This document shows positions 16,645-25,939 of a stretch of 64,000 nucleotides of DNA, piece after piece. A model generated the notes under the pieces. It had not been told where the DNA came from. It saw only the letters and a list, made by a program, of their open reading frames with translations, and did not search any database. The position numbers and the translations under genes were made by a program. Source of the DNA: Rhodoferax sp. (GTDB taxonomy: Bacteria; Pseudomonadota; Gammaproteobacteria; Burkholderiales; Burkholderiaceae_C); the NCBI GenBank assembly GCA_031291295.1, contig JARLJI010000113.1, forward strand, positions 1 through 64,000, given 5' to 3'. The first letter of the stretch is position 1. Every line of letters begins with the position of its first letter.

Positions 16645-17230
16645 ATGCACCAAGCCAGCCTTCACATCATCCGGGAAGAGCATTCGGCGCTGTCCGCAGT
16701 GCTGTAGTCGATCATTGCACTGCTCGAGAGGGGCCCACGCGACGATCCACGTCAATTCTTCGACGCACTCCGGGCGATGCTTTTCTACACCGATGAGTTC
16801 CCCGAACGGCGCCGTCACCTCAATGAGTCGAACCTGTTGTTTCCCGCGGTCGTGCGAAGCGCCCCGGAGCACAAGCCGGTCATCGACCAGCTTAAAAACG
16901 ATCACGGGCACGGCGAAGCGAGGGTGCGCGAGCCGTAGCACTTGCTGCTGTCGTGAGAGTTGCTCGGAGAGACGGGTGAAATTGCTTTCAGGCAGGCCGC
17001 CCGGGAGTATGTGCAACTCTACCTGCATCACATGCGCCTGGAAGAAACCGAGATCCTCCCGGTGGCTCAAGCCAGGCTCACGCCAGACGACTGGGCGCAG
17101 CTGGACGCGAAGTTCATGAAGGACCGCGATCCGCTCAGTGGGGGTGAGCGCGATCCCAAGTACGAACGCCTGTTCAGCCTGATTGCGTTGCTGACGCCCG
17201 CCGCCCATCGGCTTGGCCAACTGAAGGGCT
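16645..17230 (+). pseudogene. Hemerythrin-domain protein, pseudogene with three in-frame stops
   Basis: A single reading frame from ATG 16645 matches the intact hemerythrin protein at 37123 (HIIREEHSAL, LRAMLFYTDEFPERRRHLNE, HHMRLEETEILPVA). It is interrupted by TAG at 16705, TAG at 16936 and TGA at 16954, without any frameshift. The iron-ligand His and Glu positions are otherwise kept. No stop ends the frame before it runs into the convergent gene. It lies 33 bases after the reductase gene in the same direction. The repeated stops argue for a dead gene rather than sequencing error. Confidence 0.82.
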
Positions 17231-17236
17231 GCCGCG

Positions 17237-18151
17237 TCAGGCAGCACCGGCCGGGGGCCGCCCGATGCCGGGGAAGATCCGGATCACCGCGCTGTCGTCC
17301 TCGCGCCCCAGTCCAGCCGCCGCTGCAATGGCGAACATCTGGTACGCGGTGGATGCGAGCGGCGTGGGAAAGGCGCTGGCGCGCGCGGTGTCCAGCACGA
17401 GGCCCAGGTCCTTGACGAAGATGTCGAGCGCGGTCTGCGCGCCCGGCTCAGGCGAAATCATCCGCGGCACGCGGTCGCTGAAGGCCCAGGAGCTGGCCGC
17501 GCCGCTCTGGAGTGCTTGGTACAGCAGCTGCGGGTCCACCCCTTCGCGCAGGCCCAGCGCCATCGCCTCCGCGGCGGCGGCAATCTGCACGCCGACCAGC
17601 AGCTGGTTGATCACCTTGGCCTTGGAGCCCAGGCCATGCGCAGTGCCGAAGCGGAACCCGCGCGTGGAGATCGCGGCCAGCACGTCTTCGCAGGCGGCGT
17701 AGGCGGGCTCGGGACCGGAGGTCAGCAGCGTCAGCGTGCCTTGCGCCGCACCGGTGACGCCGCCAGTGACCGGCGCGTCCAGCAGCAGCAGGCCGAGCGC
17801 GGCGAGCCGCTCGCCAAGTTTCTCGACGAAGGCCGGGGGCGTGGTCGCCGAGAGGATCACCACGCTGCCCGGCCGCAACTGCGCGGCGACGCCGCCGGGT
17901 CCGAACAGGACCGCTTCGGTTTGCCCAGCGTTGACGACCAGGACGATCACGGCGCCGCACCTCTCGCCCAGATCTGCCGGCGTGGCACAAGCCTGGCCGC
18001 CTTCACGCACCAGGGCTGCACGCGCATCCGGCCGCAAATCGCAGCCATGGACCTTGAAGCCTTTGCGTAACAGGTTGCGTGCGACGCCCTGCCCCATGGC
18101 GCCCAGGCCGATCAGGCCGACGCAGCGCGAGGCAGGCGCCGCCGTCGTCAC
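17237..18151 (-). CDS. 3-hydroxyisobutyrate dehydrogenase-family NAD(P) oxidoreductase
   Basis: The 304-residue protein belongs to the beta-hydroxyacid dehydrogenase family. It has a Rossmann motif GLIGLGAMGQGVARNL near residue 12, substrate-binding DAPVTGGVTGAAQGTL near 125, and the catalytic lysine segment GSKAKVINQLL near 175. Relatives oxidise 3-hydroxyisobutyrate, tartronate semialdehyde or L-threonate. It is the last gene of the leftward operon from the hydrolase gene, overlapping the CoA ligase gene by 4 bases. It may act on a hydroxyacid product of the pathway. Confidence 0.8.
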   Translation of the reverse strand: MTTAAPASRCVGLIGLGAMGQGVARNLLRKGFKVHGCDLRPDARAALVREGGQACATPADLGERCGAVIVLVVNAGQTEAVLFGPGGVAAQLRPGSVVILSATTPPAFVEKLGERLAALGLLLLDAPVTGGVTGAAQGTLTLLTSGPEPAYAACEDVLAAISTRGFRFGTAHGLGSKAKVINQLLVGVQIAAAAEAMALGLREGVDPQLLYQALQSGAASSWAFSDRVPRMISPEPGAQTALDIFVKDLGLVLDTARASAFPTPLASTAYQMFAIAAAAGLGREDDSAVIRIFPGIGRPPAGAA

Positions 18152-19731
18152 TGCGTCACCTCTCCGCGCTCGAGCAACTGCTCACGAATGTCCTTCTTGG
18201 TGATCTTGCCGTAGCCCGACTTCGGCAGCGCATCCCAGAAGAACACATGGTGCGGCCAGCGGTAGCGGGCGCAGCGTCCCTCCAGGTGCGCCAGCAACGC
18301 ATCGCAGTCCACCGCCTGGCCTTCGCGCCGCACCACCACTGCGACACCAACCTCGCCCCATTTGCGATCGGGCACGCCCAGCACCGCCACTTCGGCCACG
18401 CCGGGATGCGTCAGCAGCACTTCCTCCACCTCGCGCGGATAGACGTTGGACCCGCCCGAGATGTACATATCCGATTCGCGCCCGGTGATGAATAGCAGGC
18501 CGCGCTCGTCCAAGCGGCCCAGGTCGCCGGTATGGAACCAGCCGCCGCGCAGCGCCTTGGCGGTGGTATCCGGGTTGTCGTGGTAGCCGGAGAACACGGC
18601 CGGGCCGCGGCAGCAGATCTCGCCGACTTCGCCGACGGGCAAGGGCTTCAGGTCGGCGTCGAAGATCGCCACTTCCATGCCGGTGCGCGAGCGCCCGCAC
18701 GAGCCGATGTTGGCGTTGGGATCCGCGTCGTCGGCCGAATGCATGTCGGGCCGCAACACGGTGATGCAGCCCGTCACCTCTCCCAACCCGAAGTACTGCA
18801 CCAAGACGTTGCCAAGCTTTTGCAGCGCCAGCTTCTGGTCGGCGCGGTACATGGGCGCGCCCGCGTAGATCATGTAACGCAGGCTGCTGTGGTCATGGCG
18901 GTCCACGGCCGGATGCTCCACCAGGATCTTGACGATGGTGGGCACGGTGAAGAGATTGCTCACGCGATGCCGCTCCACCGCCTGCCAGAAAGCGGCGGCG
19001 TCAAGCCTCTCCCCGGGCAGCAGGACCGTGGCCGCGCCGCGTGCGACGTTTAGCAGCGCATGGATGCCGGCGCCGTGCGACAGCGGCGCAACCGCGATCG
19101 AGCAGTCGCGCTCGGTGGTGCCGGGAATCAAGTCGGCCAAGTGGTTGGTCACCACGAAGCTCATCTGGCCATGCGTGAGCACACCGGCTTTGGGCCGGCC
19201 AGTGGTACCGGAGGTGTAGAAGAACCACAGCGGGTCGTCGTATTCCACCGTTTCATGTTCGGCGCTCTCGCCGTGATGGCGCTGCACCAGCTCTTCATAG
19301 CTGTGCTCGCCCTCCCGCGGCGCGCCGATCGCCACTACATGGCGCAGCGCCGGCGAGGCCGCGCGTACCGCGTCCGTGTGCGCCGAGAACGCGTCTTCGA
19401 CGATCATCGCGCTGGCGCCGCTGGAAGCGCCGAGGTACGCCACTTCCGGCGGCGTCAGGCGGAAGTTGGTCGGCACCCAGACGCAGCCCAGGCGGAAGGC
19501 GATCCAGCAGCTCTCGAACATCTGGACGTTGTTGCGCGACTGCACCAGGATGCGCTCGCCCTTGCACAGGCCGAGGGCTCGCAGCGCCGCCGTCATCGCG
19601 GCCACCCGCTGCTCCATCTCGCCCCAGGTCCAGGTCTTGCCGCCCTCCTGAATCAGCGCCGGGCGATCCGGAAACAGCCTGGCCGTCTGCGTGAGTAGCC
19701 GGCCCAGGTTCATGGCCTGCGCTGCGTTCAC
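18148..19731 (-). CDS. Acyl-CoA synthetase (AMP-forming), ligase 1
   Basis: I start at the GTG at 19731, which overlaps the thiolase stop (GTGA) and has GGAGG upstream; the ATG at 19713 is the alternative. The 527-residue enzyme has the AMP-binding motif FFYTSGTTGRPKAG, an adenylate-forming core YFGLGEVTGCITV, the hinge/A8 segment GRESDMYISGGSNVYPREVE and the catalytic lysine end SGYGKITKKDI. It activates a carboxylic acid to its CoA thioester, probably a ring-cleavage or side-chain acid. It sits between a thiolase and a hydroxyacid dehydrogenase. Confidence 0.9.
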   Translation of the reverse strand: MNAAQAMNLGRLLTQTARLFPDRPALIQEGGKTWTWGEMEQRVAAMTAALRALGLCKGERILVQSRNNVQMFESCWIAFRLGCVWVPTNFRLTPPEVAYLGASSGASAMIVEDAFSAHTDAVRAASPALRHVVAIGAPREGEHSYEELVQRHHGESAEHETVEYDDPLWFFYTSGTTGRPKAGVLTHGQMSFVVTNHLADLIPGTTERDCSIAVAPLSHGAGIHALLNVARGAATVLLPGERLDAAAFWQAVERHRVSNLFTVPTIVKILVEHPAVDRHDHSSLRYMIYAGAPMYRADQKLALQKLGNVLVQYFGLGEVTGCITVLRPDMHSADDADPNANIGSCGRSRTGMEVAIFDADLKPLPVGEVGEICCRGPAVFSGYHDNPDTTAKALRGGWFHTGDLGRLDERGLLFITGRESDMYISGGSNVYPREVEEVLLTHPGVAEVAVLGVPDRKWGEVGVAVVVRREGQAVDCDALLAHLEGRCARYRWPHHVFFWDALPKSGYGKITKKDIREQLLERGEVTQ

Positions 19732-20894
19732 GCTGCCTCCAACACGCTCAGGTAACTGGCGACGGCGGAGCCGCCCATATTGAACACGGCGCCGAGACGG
19801 GCGTCGTTCACCTGCATGCCGCCGGCCGTGCCGGACAGCTGCATCGCCGCCATCACGTGCTGCGACACGCCGGTGGCGCCGATCGGATGACCCTTGGACT
19901 TCAGGCCGCCCGAGGGATTCACCGGCAGCTTGCCGTCCTTGCGCGTGACGCCGTCCAGGATCACGCGCGCGCCCTGCCCGTGCGGCGCCAGCCCCATCGC
20001 TTCGTACTCCAGCAGCTCGGCGATGGTGAAGCAGTCGTGCGTCTCTACGAACGACAAGTCGCCCAGGCCAGCGCCGGCCGCGGCCAGCCCGCGGTGCCAC
20101 GCCAGCGCCGCGCCCTCGAAGCGGGTCGGATCGCGCCGCGACATCGGCAGGAAGTCATTGACCTGGGTGCGCGAGCGCCAGCGGATCGGCGCCACCTTGG
20201 CGCCGGCCAGCGGCTCGGTCGACAACACCATCGCCGCGGCGCCGTCGGACACCAGCGAGCAATCCGAGCGCTTGAGCGGCCCCGACACGAACGGGTTCTT
20301 GTCTGACGGGTTGCGGCAGAAGTCGAAGCCCAGGTCGCGCCGCATGTGCGCGTAGGGGTTGTGCATGCCGTTGCTGTGGTTCTTGGCCGCGATCGCCGCC
20401 AGCGCATCCGACTGGTCGCCGAAGCGCTCGAAGTAGTTGGTCGCAATGCCGCCGAAGATGCCGGCAAAACCGGCCGGGTCGGAACCCTCCTCCTTGACGT
20501 ACGAGCACTTGATTAGTGTCGCGGCCACCTCCGGCGTGGTCAGGCCGTTCATCTTCTCCATGCCGATCACCAGGGTCCGTTTCATGCGGCCGGCCCCCAT
20601 GGCGTCCAGCGCAGCCCAGATAGCCGCCGACCCCGTGGCGCAGGCGTTTTCCATGCGCACCGCGGGTGTGTGGCGGAACTCGGGTATCGCGACCGCGGGC
20701 AGTGAGGCGGTGAAGTCCTGGCCCACGAAGCCGGCGTTGAAGTGCCCCAGGAAGATGCCGTCGATGTCTTTGGGCTCCAGACCCGCACTGTCCAGGGCGG
20801 GCTGCACCGCATCGCGGATCAGTTGCTCCAAGTCGAGCTTGTCGAACTTGCCGAAGACCGTGTGGCCCCAGCCGATGATGTGTGCATTCGTCAT
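19728..20894 (-). CDS. SCP-x-type thiolase (acetyl-CoA acetyltransferase)
   Basis: The 388-residue protein is a thiolase of the sterol-carrier-protein-x type. It has the nucleophilic Cys in MENACATGSAAI near residue 88, ETHDCFTIAELLEYEAMGL near 275, and the catalytic His in GGLKSKGHPIGATG near 335. These enzymes cleave 3-ketoacyl-CoAs, often of bulky or branched substrates such as steroid side chains. It is between a transporter gene and CoA ligase 1 in the leftward operon, as the last step of a beta-oxidation route. Confidence 0.88.
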   Translation of the reverse strand: MTNAHIIGWGHTVFGKFDKLDLEQLIRDAVQPALDSAGLEPKDIDGIFLGHFNAGFVGQDFTASLPAVAIPEFRHTPAVRMENACATGSAAIWAALDAMGAGRMKRTLVIGMEKMNGLTTPEVAATLIKCSYVKEEGSDPAGFAGIFGGIATNYFERFGDQSDALAAIAAKNHSNGMHNPYAHMRRDLGFDFCRNPSDKNPFVSGPLKRSDCSLVSDGAAAMVLSTEPLAGAKVAPIRWRSRTQVNDFLPMSRRDPTRFEGAALAWHRGLAAAGAGLGDLSFVETHDCFTIAELLEYEAMGLAPHGQGARVILDGVTRKDGKLPVNPSGGLKSKGHPIGATGVSQHVMAAMQLSGTAGGMQVNDARLGAVFNMGGSAVASYLSVLEAA

Positions 20895-20923
20895 GGTTTA
20901 CCTCGTTGGGTGGAAGGAAAAAA

Positions 20924-22120
20924 TCAGGCGGTCGCCACTCGCGGCCCGTGGCGCTGAACTAGCGTCAGCGCGACCAGTCCGGTGGCGGCAACCAGTGTGC
21001 CGGTGGTCAGCGACAGCACCGCAGCGCTGCCGCTCTTGAACATCACGCCCATCCAGGTGCCGCACAGGAAAGCGGCCGCCGCGAAGATGAAGCCGCCCAG
21101 CGCCGAAGCCGCGCCCGCCTGCAGCGGAAACGGGGTAGCCATGCCGACATGGCCGCAAGGCTGGTGGATGCCGTAGGCCAGCAGGTTCAGCCACAGGGCC
21201 GCCGTCAGCGTGAACTGCGTGTGCGCGCCAGCCAGCTGCGGGACGATGAACAGAGCCGCCGCCAGCAGCGACAGTAGGCCGGCGCGCCGCACCGAGGCCG
21301 TGATGCCTTGGCTCGCGATCCAGCGCCGGCACAGAAAGGTGCCGGCCAGGTAGGCCACTGACGCGCCGCCGATGACCAGCCCGAAGGCCACGCGCGAAAC
21401 CCCGAAGGTCTCGATGAACAGGTAGGCCGAACTCGAGAAGAAGCCGAAATTGGCGGCATAGCCGCAGGAGTTGAGCAGGGTCCACGAGCAGAACGCCGGG
21501 TCGCGGGCGATGCGGCCGTAGCCGGCGAACAGCGGGCGCAGGCGCATCGCATGCGGTTGCAGGGCGCGGGCGGTTTCGGGCACGCGCAGCAGCACCAGGG
21601 CCACGCCGCCCAGGCCGAACAGCGCCATCGCCAGCAGTGTCGAGCGCCAGCCCAGCGCTTCCGTCAGCAGGGCGCCGGCCACCGGCACCAGCATGGTCAT
21701 CGTGGCCAGCGTCGACATGGCGATCGTCATCACGTGCGTGCCGCGCTGCTGCTCGTACAGGTCGCGCACTATGGCGCGGCCGCACACCATTGAGGCCGCA
21801 ATGCCCAGGCCCTGGACGAAGCGGGCCGCGATCAGCACCTCGATCGTCGGCGCCAGCGCGCCGATCAACGCGCCTCCGGCGTAGAGCGCAAAGCCGGCAA
21901 GCAGCACCGGTCGGCGCCCGAAGCGGTCCGACGCCGGGCCCCACAGCAGTTGGCTCAGGCCGAAGCTGAACACCAGGACCGCGAGCGTGAGCTGCACCAC
22001 GCTGACCGGCGCATGGTACTCGTTTCGGATGGCCGGCAGCGCCGTCAGGTACAAGTCGGTCCCCAGCGGCTGCACGGCTGTCGCCAGCGTCACGACGAGA
22101 ACGACCAGCGCCGGGCCCAT
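20924..22120 (-). CDS. MFS transporter, Bcr/CflA drug-resistance subfamily
   Basis: The track ORF runs in from another gene's frame; I start at ATG 22120, giving 398 residues with about twelve hydrophobic helices. The motifs LWGPASDRFGRRPVLLAG (loop 2-3 motif A) and FVQGLGIAASMVCGRAIVRDL are typical of the Bcr/CflA family of proton-driven exporters. It sits inside a catabolic operon (CoA ligase 2 upstream, thiolase downstream), so it may export a toxic intermediate or import the growth substrate. A remnant of a related gene lies at 36778 and an intact relative at 28462. Confidence 0.85.
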   Translation of the reverse strand: MGPALVVLVVTLATAVQPLGTDLYLTALPAIRNEYHAPVSVVQLTLAVLVFSFGLSQLLWGPASDRFGRRPVLLAGFALYAGGALIGALAPTIEVLIAARFVQGLGIAASMVCGRAIVRDLYEQQRGTHVMTIAMSTLATMTMLVPVAGALLTEALGWRSTLLAMALFGLGGVALVLLRVPETARALQPHAMRLRPLFAGYGRIARDPAFCSWTLLNSCGYAANFGFFSSSAYLFIETFGVSRVAFGLVIGGASVAYLAGTFLCRRWIASQGITASVRRAGLLSLLAAALFIVPQLAGAHTQFTLTAALWLNLLAYGIHQPCGHVGMATPFPLQAGAASALGGFIFAAAAFLCGTWMGVMFKSGSAAVLSLTTGTLVAATGLVALTLVQRHGPRVATA

Positions 22121-22152
22121 GGCCGGCGGTGTGCGCGAAGCGGCGGCCGCGG

Positions 22153-23676
22153 TCAGCGGGTTTCCCCAGGGCCGCCATCGAGTTGCTCGCGCAGCGCCCG
22201 CTTGAGCACCTTGCCGTAGCTGTTCTTGGGCAGTGCGTCGATGAACAGGTAGCGCTTGGGTCGCTTGAAGCGCGCGATGCGGTCCAGGCAGTTCGCGTCG
22301 AGCTCCGCCACGGACACCTGCACGCCCGGCGTGCGGACGATGAAGGCGATCACCGCCTCGCCCCATTCCGCGTCGGGCTGGCCGACCACGCTCGCCTCGC
22401 TGACGCCGGGGTGCGTGAGCAGCGCCTCCTCGACCTCGCGCGGATAGATGTTGGAGCCGCCGCTGATCACCACGTCCTTGCTGCGATCGCGCAGCGTGAG
22501 ATAGCCGCGCGCGTCGAACGCGCCCATGTCGCCGGTGTAGAGCCAGTCGCCGCGCAGCACCTCGTCGGTGCCGGCGGCGTTGCGCCAGTAGCCGGACATC
22601 ACCACGTCGCCGCGGCAGACGATCTCGCCGGTCTCTCCCGGCGGCAGCGAGCGGCCGTCGGGCCCGACCACGCGCACCTCGACGCCGGTGCGCGGCAGGC
22701 CGACCGAGCCGAGGATCGCATCGTCGCCCGCCGCATGATCCTCGCGGCGCAGCCAGGTGATGGTCATCGGCGACTCGCCCTGGCCGTAGATTTGGGCAAA
22801 GACGTTGCCGAACACGGCCAGCGACTTCTTCATTTCTTCCACGTACATCGGCCCGCCACCGTAGACGATAGTGCGCAGGCCGGATGGCTTGCGGCCCGCG
22901 GCCTGCGCGGCCCGGCGCAGGCGCTGCACCATGGTCGGCGCGAGAAAAGAGCCGCAGCCGGGATGCAGGTCGCACAGATCCAGAAACTCGTCGGGCTCGA
23001 AACCCTGCGAGGCCGGCACCACCTGGCGCGCGCCGCGCGCCACGTAGGCCGGGATGTACAGGCCCGAGCCGTGCGACATCGGCGCCGCATGGATCTGGCT
23101 GCAATCCTCATTTACGGCCTCGACGTCGGCCAGGTGCGCCAGCGTCATCGCCATCAGGTTGCGGTGCGACAGCATCGCGCCTTTGCTGCGGCCCGTGGTG
23201 CCGCTGGTATAAAACAGCCAGGCCAGCGCCTGCGAATCAGTCACCGGCAGCTCGGCCGGTTCGGCGCTGAACAGGGCCTGGTAGCCGGACGAGCCGATGA
23301 CGACGATGCGCTCGCGCCATGGCGCGGGGAGTGCCTCCCGCAAACCATCCGCCAGTCCGGACGAAGCGAACACCCATGCTGCATCGGCGTCCTCGACGAT
23401 CTGCGCCATCTCGCGCGCGTGCAGCTTGTAGTTGACCGGGACTACCGCCGCTTGCGCGGCCCAGGCGCCGAACATCAGCTCCAGGTACTCGGGGCAGTTG
23501 TCGGTGGCGATCGCGACCCGCACCGCCGCGCCGCCGCGCTCGCGCAGGGCGACCGCCAGCGACAGCGCGCGGTCACGCAATCCGGCCCAGCTGTGGACCA
23601 GTTCGCCGCCGAGATAGACGGCGCCGGCGTTCGGCCAGCGCCGCGCGGTGCGTTCGAGCAGGCTGAAGACGTTCAT
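22153..23676 (-). CDS. Acyl-CoA synthetase (AMP-forming), ligase 2
   Basis: The 507-residue enzyme has LFYTSGTTGRSKGAMLSH near residue 155, IYGQGESPMTITWL near 290, LRDRSKDVVISGGSNIYPREVEE near 395, and the catalytic lysine segment LPKNSYGKVLKRAL at the C-terminus. It is a fatty acid/aromatic acid CoA ligase, distinct in sequence from ligase 1. It follows the hydrolase gene by 13 bases and precedes the MFS gene by 32. Two different ligases in one operon suggest two acid intermediates. Confidence 0.9.
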   Translation of the reverse strand: MNVFSLLERTARRWPNAGAVYLGGELVHSWAGLRDRALSLAVALRERGGAAVRVAIATDNCPEYLELMFGAWAAQAAVVPVNYKLHAREMAQIVEDADAAWVFASSGLADGLREALPAPWRERIVVIGSSGYQALFSAEPAELPVTDSQALAWLFYTSGTTGRSKGAMLSHRNLMAMTLAHLADVEAVNEDCSQIHAAPMSHGSGLYIPAYVARGARQVVPASQGFEPDEFLDLCDLHPGCGSFLAPTMVQRLRRAAQAAGRKPSGLRTIVYGGGPMYVEEMKKSLAVFGNVFAQIYGQGESPMTITWLRREDHAAGDDAILGSVGLPRTGVEVRVVGPDGRSLPPGETGEIVCRGDVVMSGYWRNAAGTDEVLRGDWLYTGDMGAFDARGYLTLRDRSKDVVISGGSNIYPREVEEALLTHPGVSEASVVGQPDAEWGEAVIAFIVRTPGVQVSVAELDANCLDRIARFKRPKRYLFIDALPKNSYGKVLKRALREQLDGGPGETR

Positions 23677-23689
23677 GGCGGCGGCGCCC

Positions 23690-24868
23690 TCAGCGCTCGA
23701 GCAGGCCGCGCTCAGTCAGCCAGCCGCGGATCAGGGCGGTCGCCTCGGCCAGCAGCTCGGGCTGGCCGGCGTAGTAGTGGGTGGCGCCCTTGATCACGCG
23801 AAAGGTCTTGTCAGGCGAAGCAGCGGCCTCGTATAGCATGGTCGGGTGCGTCTGCGGCGCGGCGTCGTCGGCGCTGTTCTCGATCACCAGCAGCGGCGCC
23901 CGGATGCGCCTGGCGCCCTCCAGCCCGTTACCGCAGGAGTCATCGAGCGACCACTGCGACAGCCAGGATCTCAGCGTGCTGAAGCGCGCCAGCCCGACCG
24001 GGCCGTTGTTGACCGTCGCCGGATTGCCCATGTAGCACCAGTTCGGCCGGCGATCGTTGGGATCCAGCGTCGGGTCCCGGAAGCGCGGGTCGGCCAGCGT
24101 GCGGTGGACGACGAAGCCGCGCTCCATCTCGCCCGTGTTGCGGCGCTTCAGCTCGGCCAGCATGCCCTTCACCCAGGCCGTGATGCGGCGCATGCGGGCC
24201 AGCTGCGCCGCGCGATAGCGGGCGATGTACTCGGCCGAATACGGTGGCTGGTTGGGATTGCGCGGGTCGTAGATGTCCAGCTCGACGTCGCGGTCGTCGG
24301 GGTTGAGCTCGTCGCGCACCGAAGGGTCGATGGTCTCGGCCAGCAGGTGGGCGCGCGACAGGTGGGCGGCCTGGTAGATCACGGCATCGGCGGGGATCAG
24401 GCCCGCGCCCTTGAGGTCGACCGGGTCGCCGGCGGGCGTGTGCGTGATGCGCGGGTCTTCCGCCTCGGCCTGGTAGCTCACGGCCAGCGAGCCACCGCCG
24501 CTCCAGCCGACCAGCACCACCTTCTTGTAGCCCCACACTTCCTTGGCGTGGCGGACGTAGGCCCCCAGGTCAAGCAGTACCTTCTCCATGATCAGCGCCG
24601 TATCGTTCTTGGCATAGCGGCTGGCGGCGCACAGCACGTGCGCGCCAGTGGCAGCCATGGTCCGCGGCACCGGCAGCAGCTGCAGCGTGGAGGCCGGATG
24701 CATGAAGATCATCAGCGTGTCAGAGGGCGTGCCTTCTGGCCGGAAGCGGATTCCTTCGAGGTTCACGGCCCCCTGGTTGCCGGAGAAGCCATAGGTTTCG
24801 GTGAAGGCCGCCTTCTCCTCGTACTGGAGATGGACCCACTCGGCCTGGACGGGAAGGGATTTGGTCAT
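23690..24868 (-). CDS. Alpha/beta hydrolase
   Basis: The 392-residue protein has the nucleophile elbow GWSGGGSLA near residue 130, an acid candidate in ENSADDAAPQTHP near 335 and a catalytic His in GATHYYAGQPEL near 365. An oxyanion-type segment MIFMHPAST lies near 55. A large lid insertion (residues 150-270) contains many charged residues. It is first in the leftward six-gene operon. A regulon promoter puts the -10 only 6 bases before its ATG, so the mRNA is probably leaderless. It could hydrolyse a lactone, ester or C-C bond. Confidence 0.82.
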   Translation of the reverse strand: MTKSLPVQAEWVHLQYEEKAAFTETYGFSGNQGAVNLEGIRFRPEGTPSDTLMIFMHPASTLQLLPVPRTMAATGAHVLCAASRYAKNDTALIMEKVLLDLGAYVRHAKEVWGYKKVVLVGWSGGGSLAVSYQAEAEDPRITHTPAGDPVDLKGAGLIPADAVIYQAAHLSRAHLLAETIDPSVRDELNPDDRDVELDIYDPRNPNQPPYSAEYIARYRAAQLARMRRITAWVKGMLAELKRRNTGEMERGFVVHRTLADPRFRDPTLDPNDRRPNWCYMGNPATVNNGPVGLARFSTLRSWLSQWSLDDSCGNGLEGARRIRAPLLVIENSADDAAPQTHPTMLYEAAASPDKTFRVIKGATHYYAGQPELLAEATALIRGWLTERGLLER

Positions 24869-24874
24869 CGCAGC

Positions 24875-24920
24875 ACTCTAAGCGCGCCGGCGCTGCGGCA
24901 CAGTCCCCCCCGGGCGGTAC
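24875..24920 (-). promoter_or_regulatory. Regulon promoter of the hydrolase-ligase-thiolase operon
   Basis: Palindrome GTACCG-CCCGGG-GGGGAC (24903-24920, minus strand), then 22 bp, then TAGAGT (24875-24880). The predicted start falls on or next to the ATG at 24868, implying a leaderless mRNA. Confidence 0.6.
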
Positions 24921-24932
24921 ACCCCACCGCGC

Positions 24933-25931
24933 TCAGGGAATCAGCAGGACCGACCCGGTGCTGCGGCCCTGCTCCGCCTCAGCGTGCGCCAGGGCTGCGT
25001 CCCTGAGCGGGTAGGTGCGGCTGACCTCGACCTTCATCGCGCCACTGCGCACCAACTGGAACAGTTCGCCGCAGGCCTCGGCTCGCGTCTCGGGCGTGGC
25101 GGCATGGAAGCCGAACCCCGGCCGGTGCAGCGCCAGGCAGCCCTTCTGCGCCAGCAGCATCAGGTTGAACGGCGGCACGTTGCCCGAGGCGTTGCCGTAG
25201 TTCACCACCGCGGCGAAAGGCCTGACGCAGTCAAACGAGGGCAGGAAGGTGTCCTTGCCGACACCGTCGAACACTGCAGCGACCCCTTCGAGGGCGACCC
25301 GCTTAACCGCCGCGACGAAGTCATCCTGGCGATACAGGATGGTGTGGCGGCAGCCGTGCGCCTGCGCGAAAGCGGCCTTGGCCGGCGAGCCCACGGTGCC
25401 GATGACGGTGGCGCCCAGGTGCTGGCACCACTGGGCGAGCAGGCTGCCGACGCCGCTGGCGGCGGCATGAATCAGGACCACGTCGCCCGGCTTTGGCCGG
25501 TAGCAGCGGTGGATGACGACCGAGGCCGTCAGCCCCTTGAGCATCATGGCTGCCGCCTGCTGGTCGGAGATGTCGGACGGCAGCTTCACCAGACAGGCGG
25601 CCGGCAGGTTGCGCTGCTCCGCGTAGGCCCCGGTGTCATGGAAGAACAAGCCGCCGGTACCGGCATAGGCGACCCGATCGCCCGGCCGGAACCCCTGGAC
25701 TTCGGCGCCCACGCTTTCCACCACGCCGGCGGCCTCGTTGCCGAGGATGACCGGGAACTTCGGCCCATTACCCAGGTAGAAGCCGCCGTTGCGGACGTTG
25801 ATGTCGGAGAAGTTCAAGCCGATGGCCGTGTGCCGGACTCTCACTTGCGCCGGCCCGGGCGGCGGCAGCTCGATCTCGATTGGCTCGAGGACTTCGGGTC
25901 CCCCGTTGCGGTGAATTGCGATGGCTTTCAT
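24933..25931 (-). CDS. Quinone oxidoreductase-like zinc-independent MDR dehydrogenase
   Basis: I start at ATG 25931 (332 residues). The protein belongs to the quinone oxidoreductase branch of the medium-chain dehydrogenase family. It opens with MKAIAIHRNGGPEVLEPIEI, has LGNEAAGVVESVGAEVQGFRPGDRVAY near 65, and the NADPH Rossmann motif HAAASGVGSLLAQWC near 150. Zinc-ligand residues are absent. It is downstream of a P450 gene (gap 8 bases) and probably reduces an enone or quinone intermediate. Confidence 0.85.
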   Translation of the reverse strand: MKAIAIHRNGGPEVLEPIEIELPPPGPAQVRVRHTAIGLNFSDINVRNGGFYLGNGPKFPVILGNEAAGVVESVGAEVQGFRPGDRVAYAGTGGLFFHDTGAYAEQRNLPAACLVKLPSDISDQQAAAMMLKGLTASVVIHRCYRPKPGDVVLIHAAASGVGSLLAQWCQHLGATVIGTVGSPAKAAFAQAHGCRHTILYRQDDFVAAVKRVALEGVAAVFDGVGKDTFLPSFDCVRPFAAVVNYGNASGNVPPFNLMLLAQKGCLALHRPGFGFHAATPETRAEACGELFQLVRSGAMKVEVSRTYPLRDAALAHAEAEQGRSTGSVLLIP

Positions 25932-25939
25932 GGAATAGT

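Noticed and set aside
16705-16956. Stop-codon recoding in the hemerythrin frame
   Set aside because: Two different stop codons at three places and an intact paralogue make decay more likely; no recoding signal is seen.
20924-23104. 726-residue reading of the MFS ORF
   Set aside because: The first 328 codons are an out-of-frame shadow of CoA ligase 2; the MFS protein begins at 22120.
22129-23793. 554-residue plus-strand ORF
   Set aside because: Antisense to acyl-CoA ligase 2; low-complexity Arg/His/Ala-rich product.
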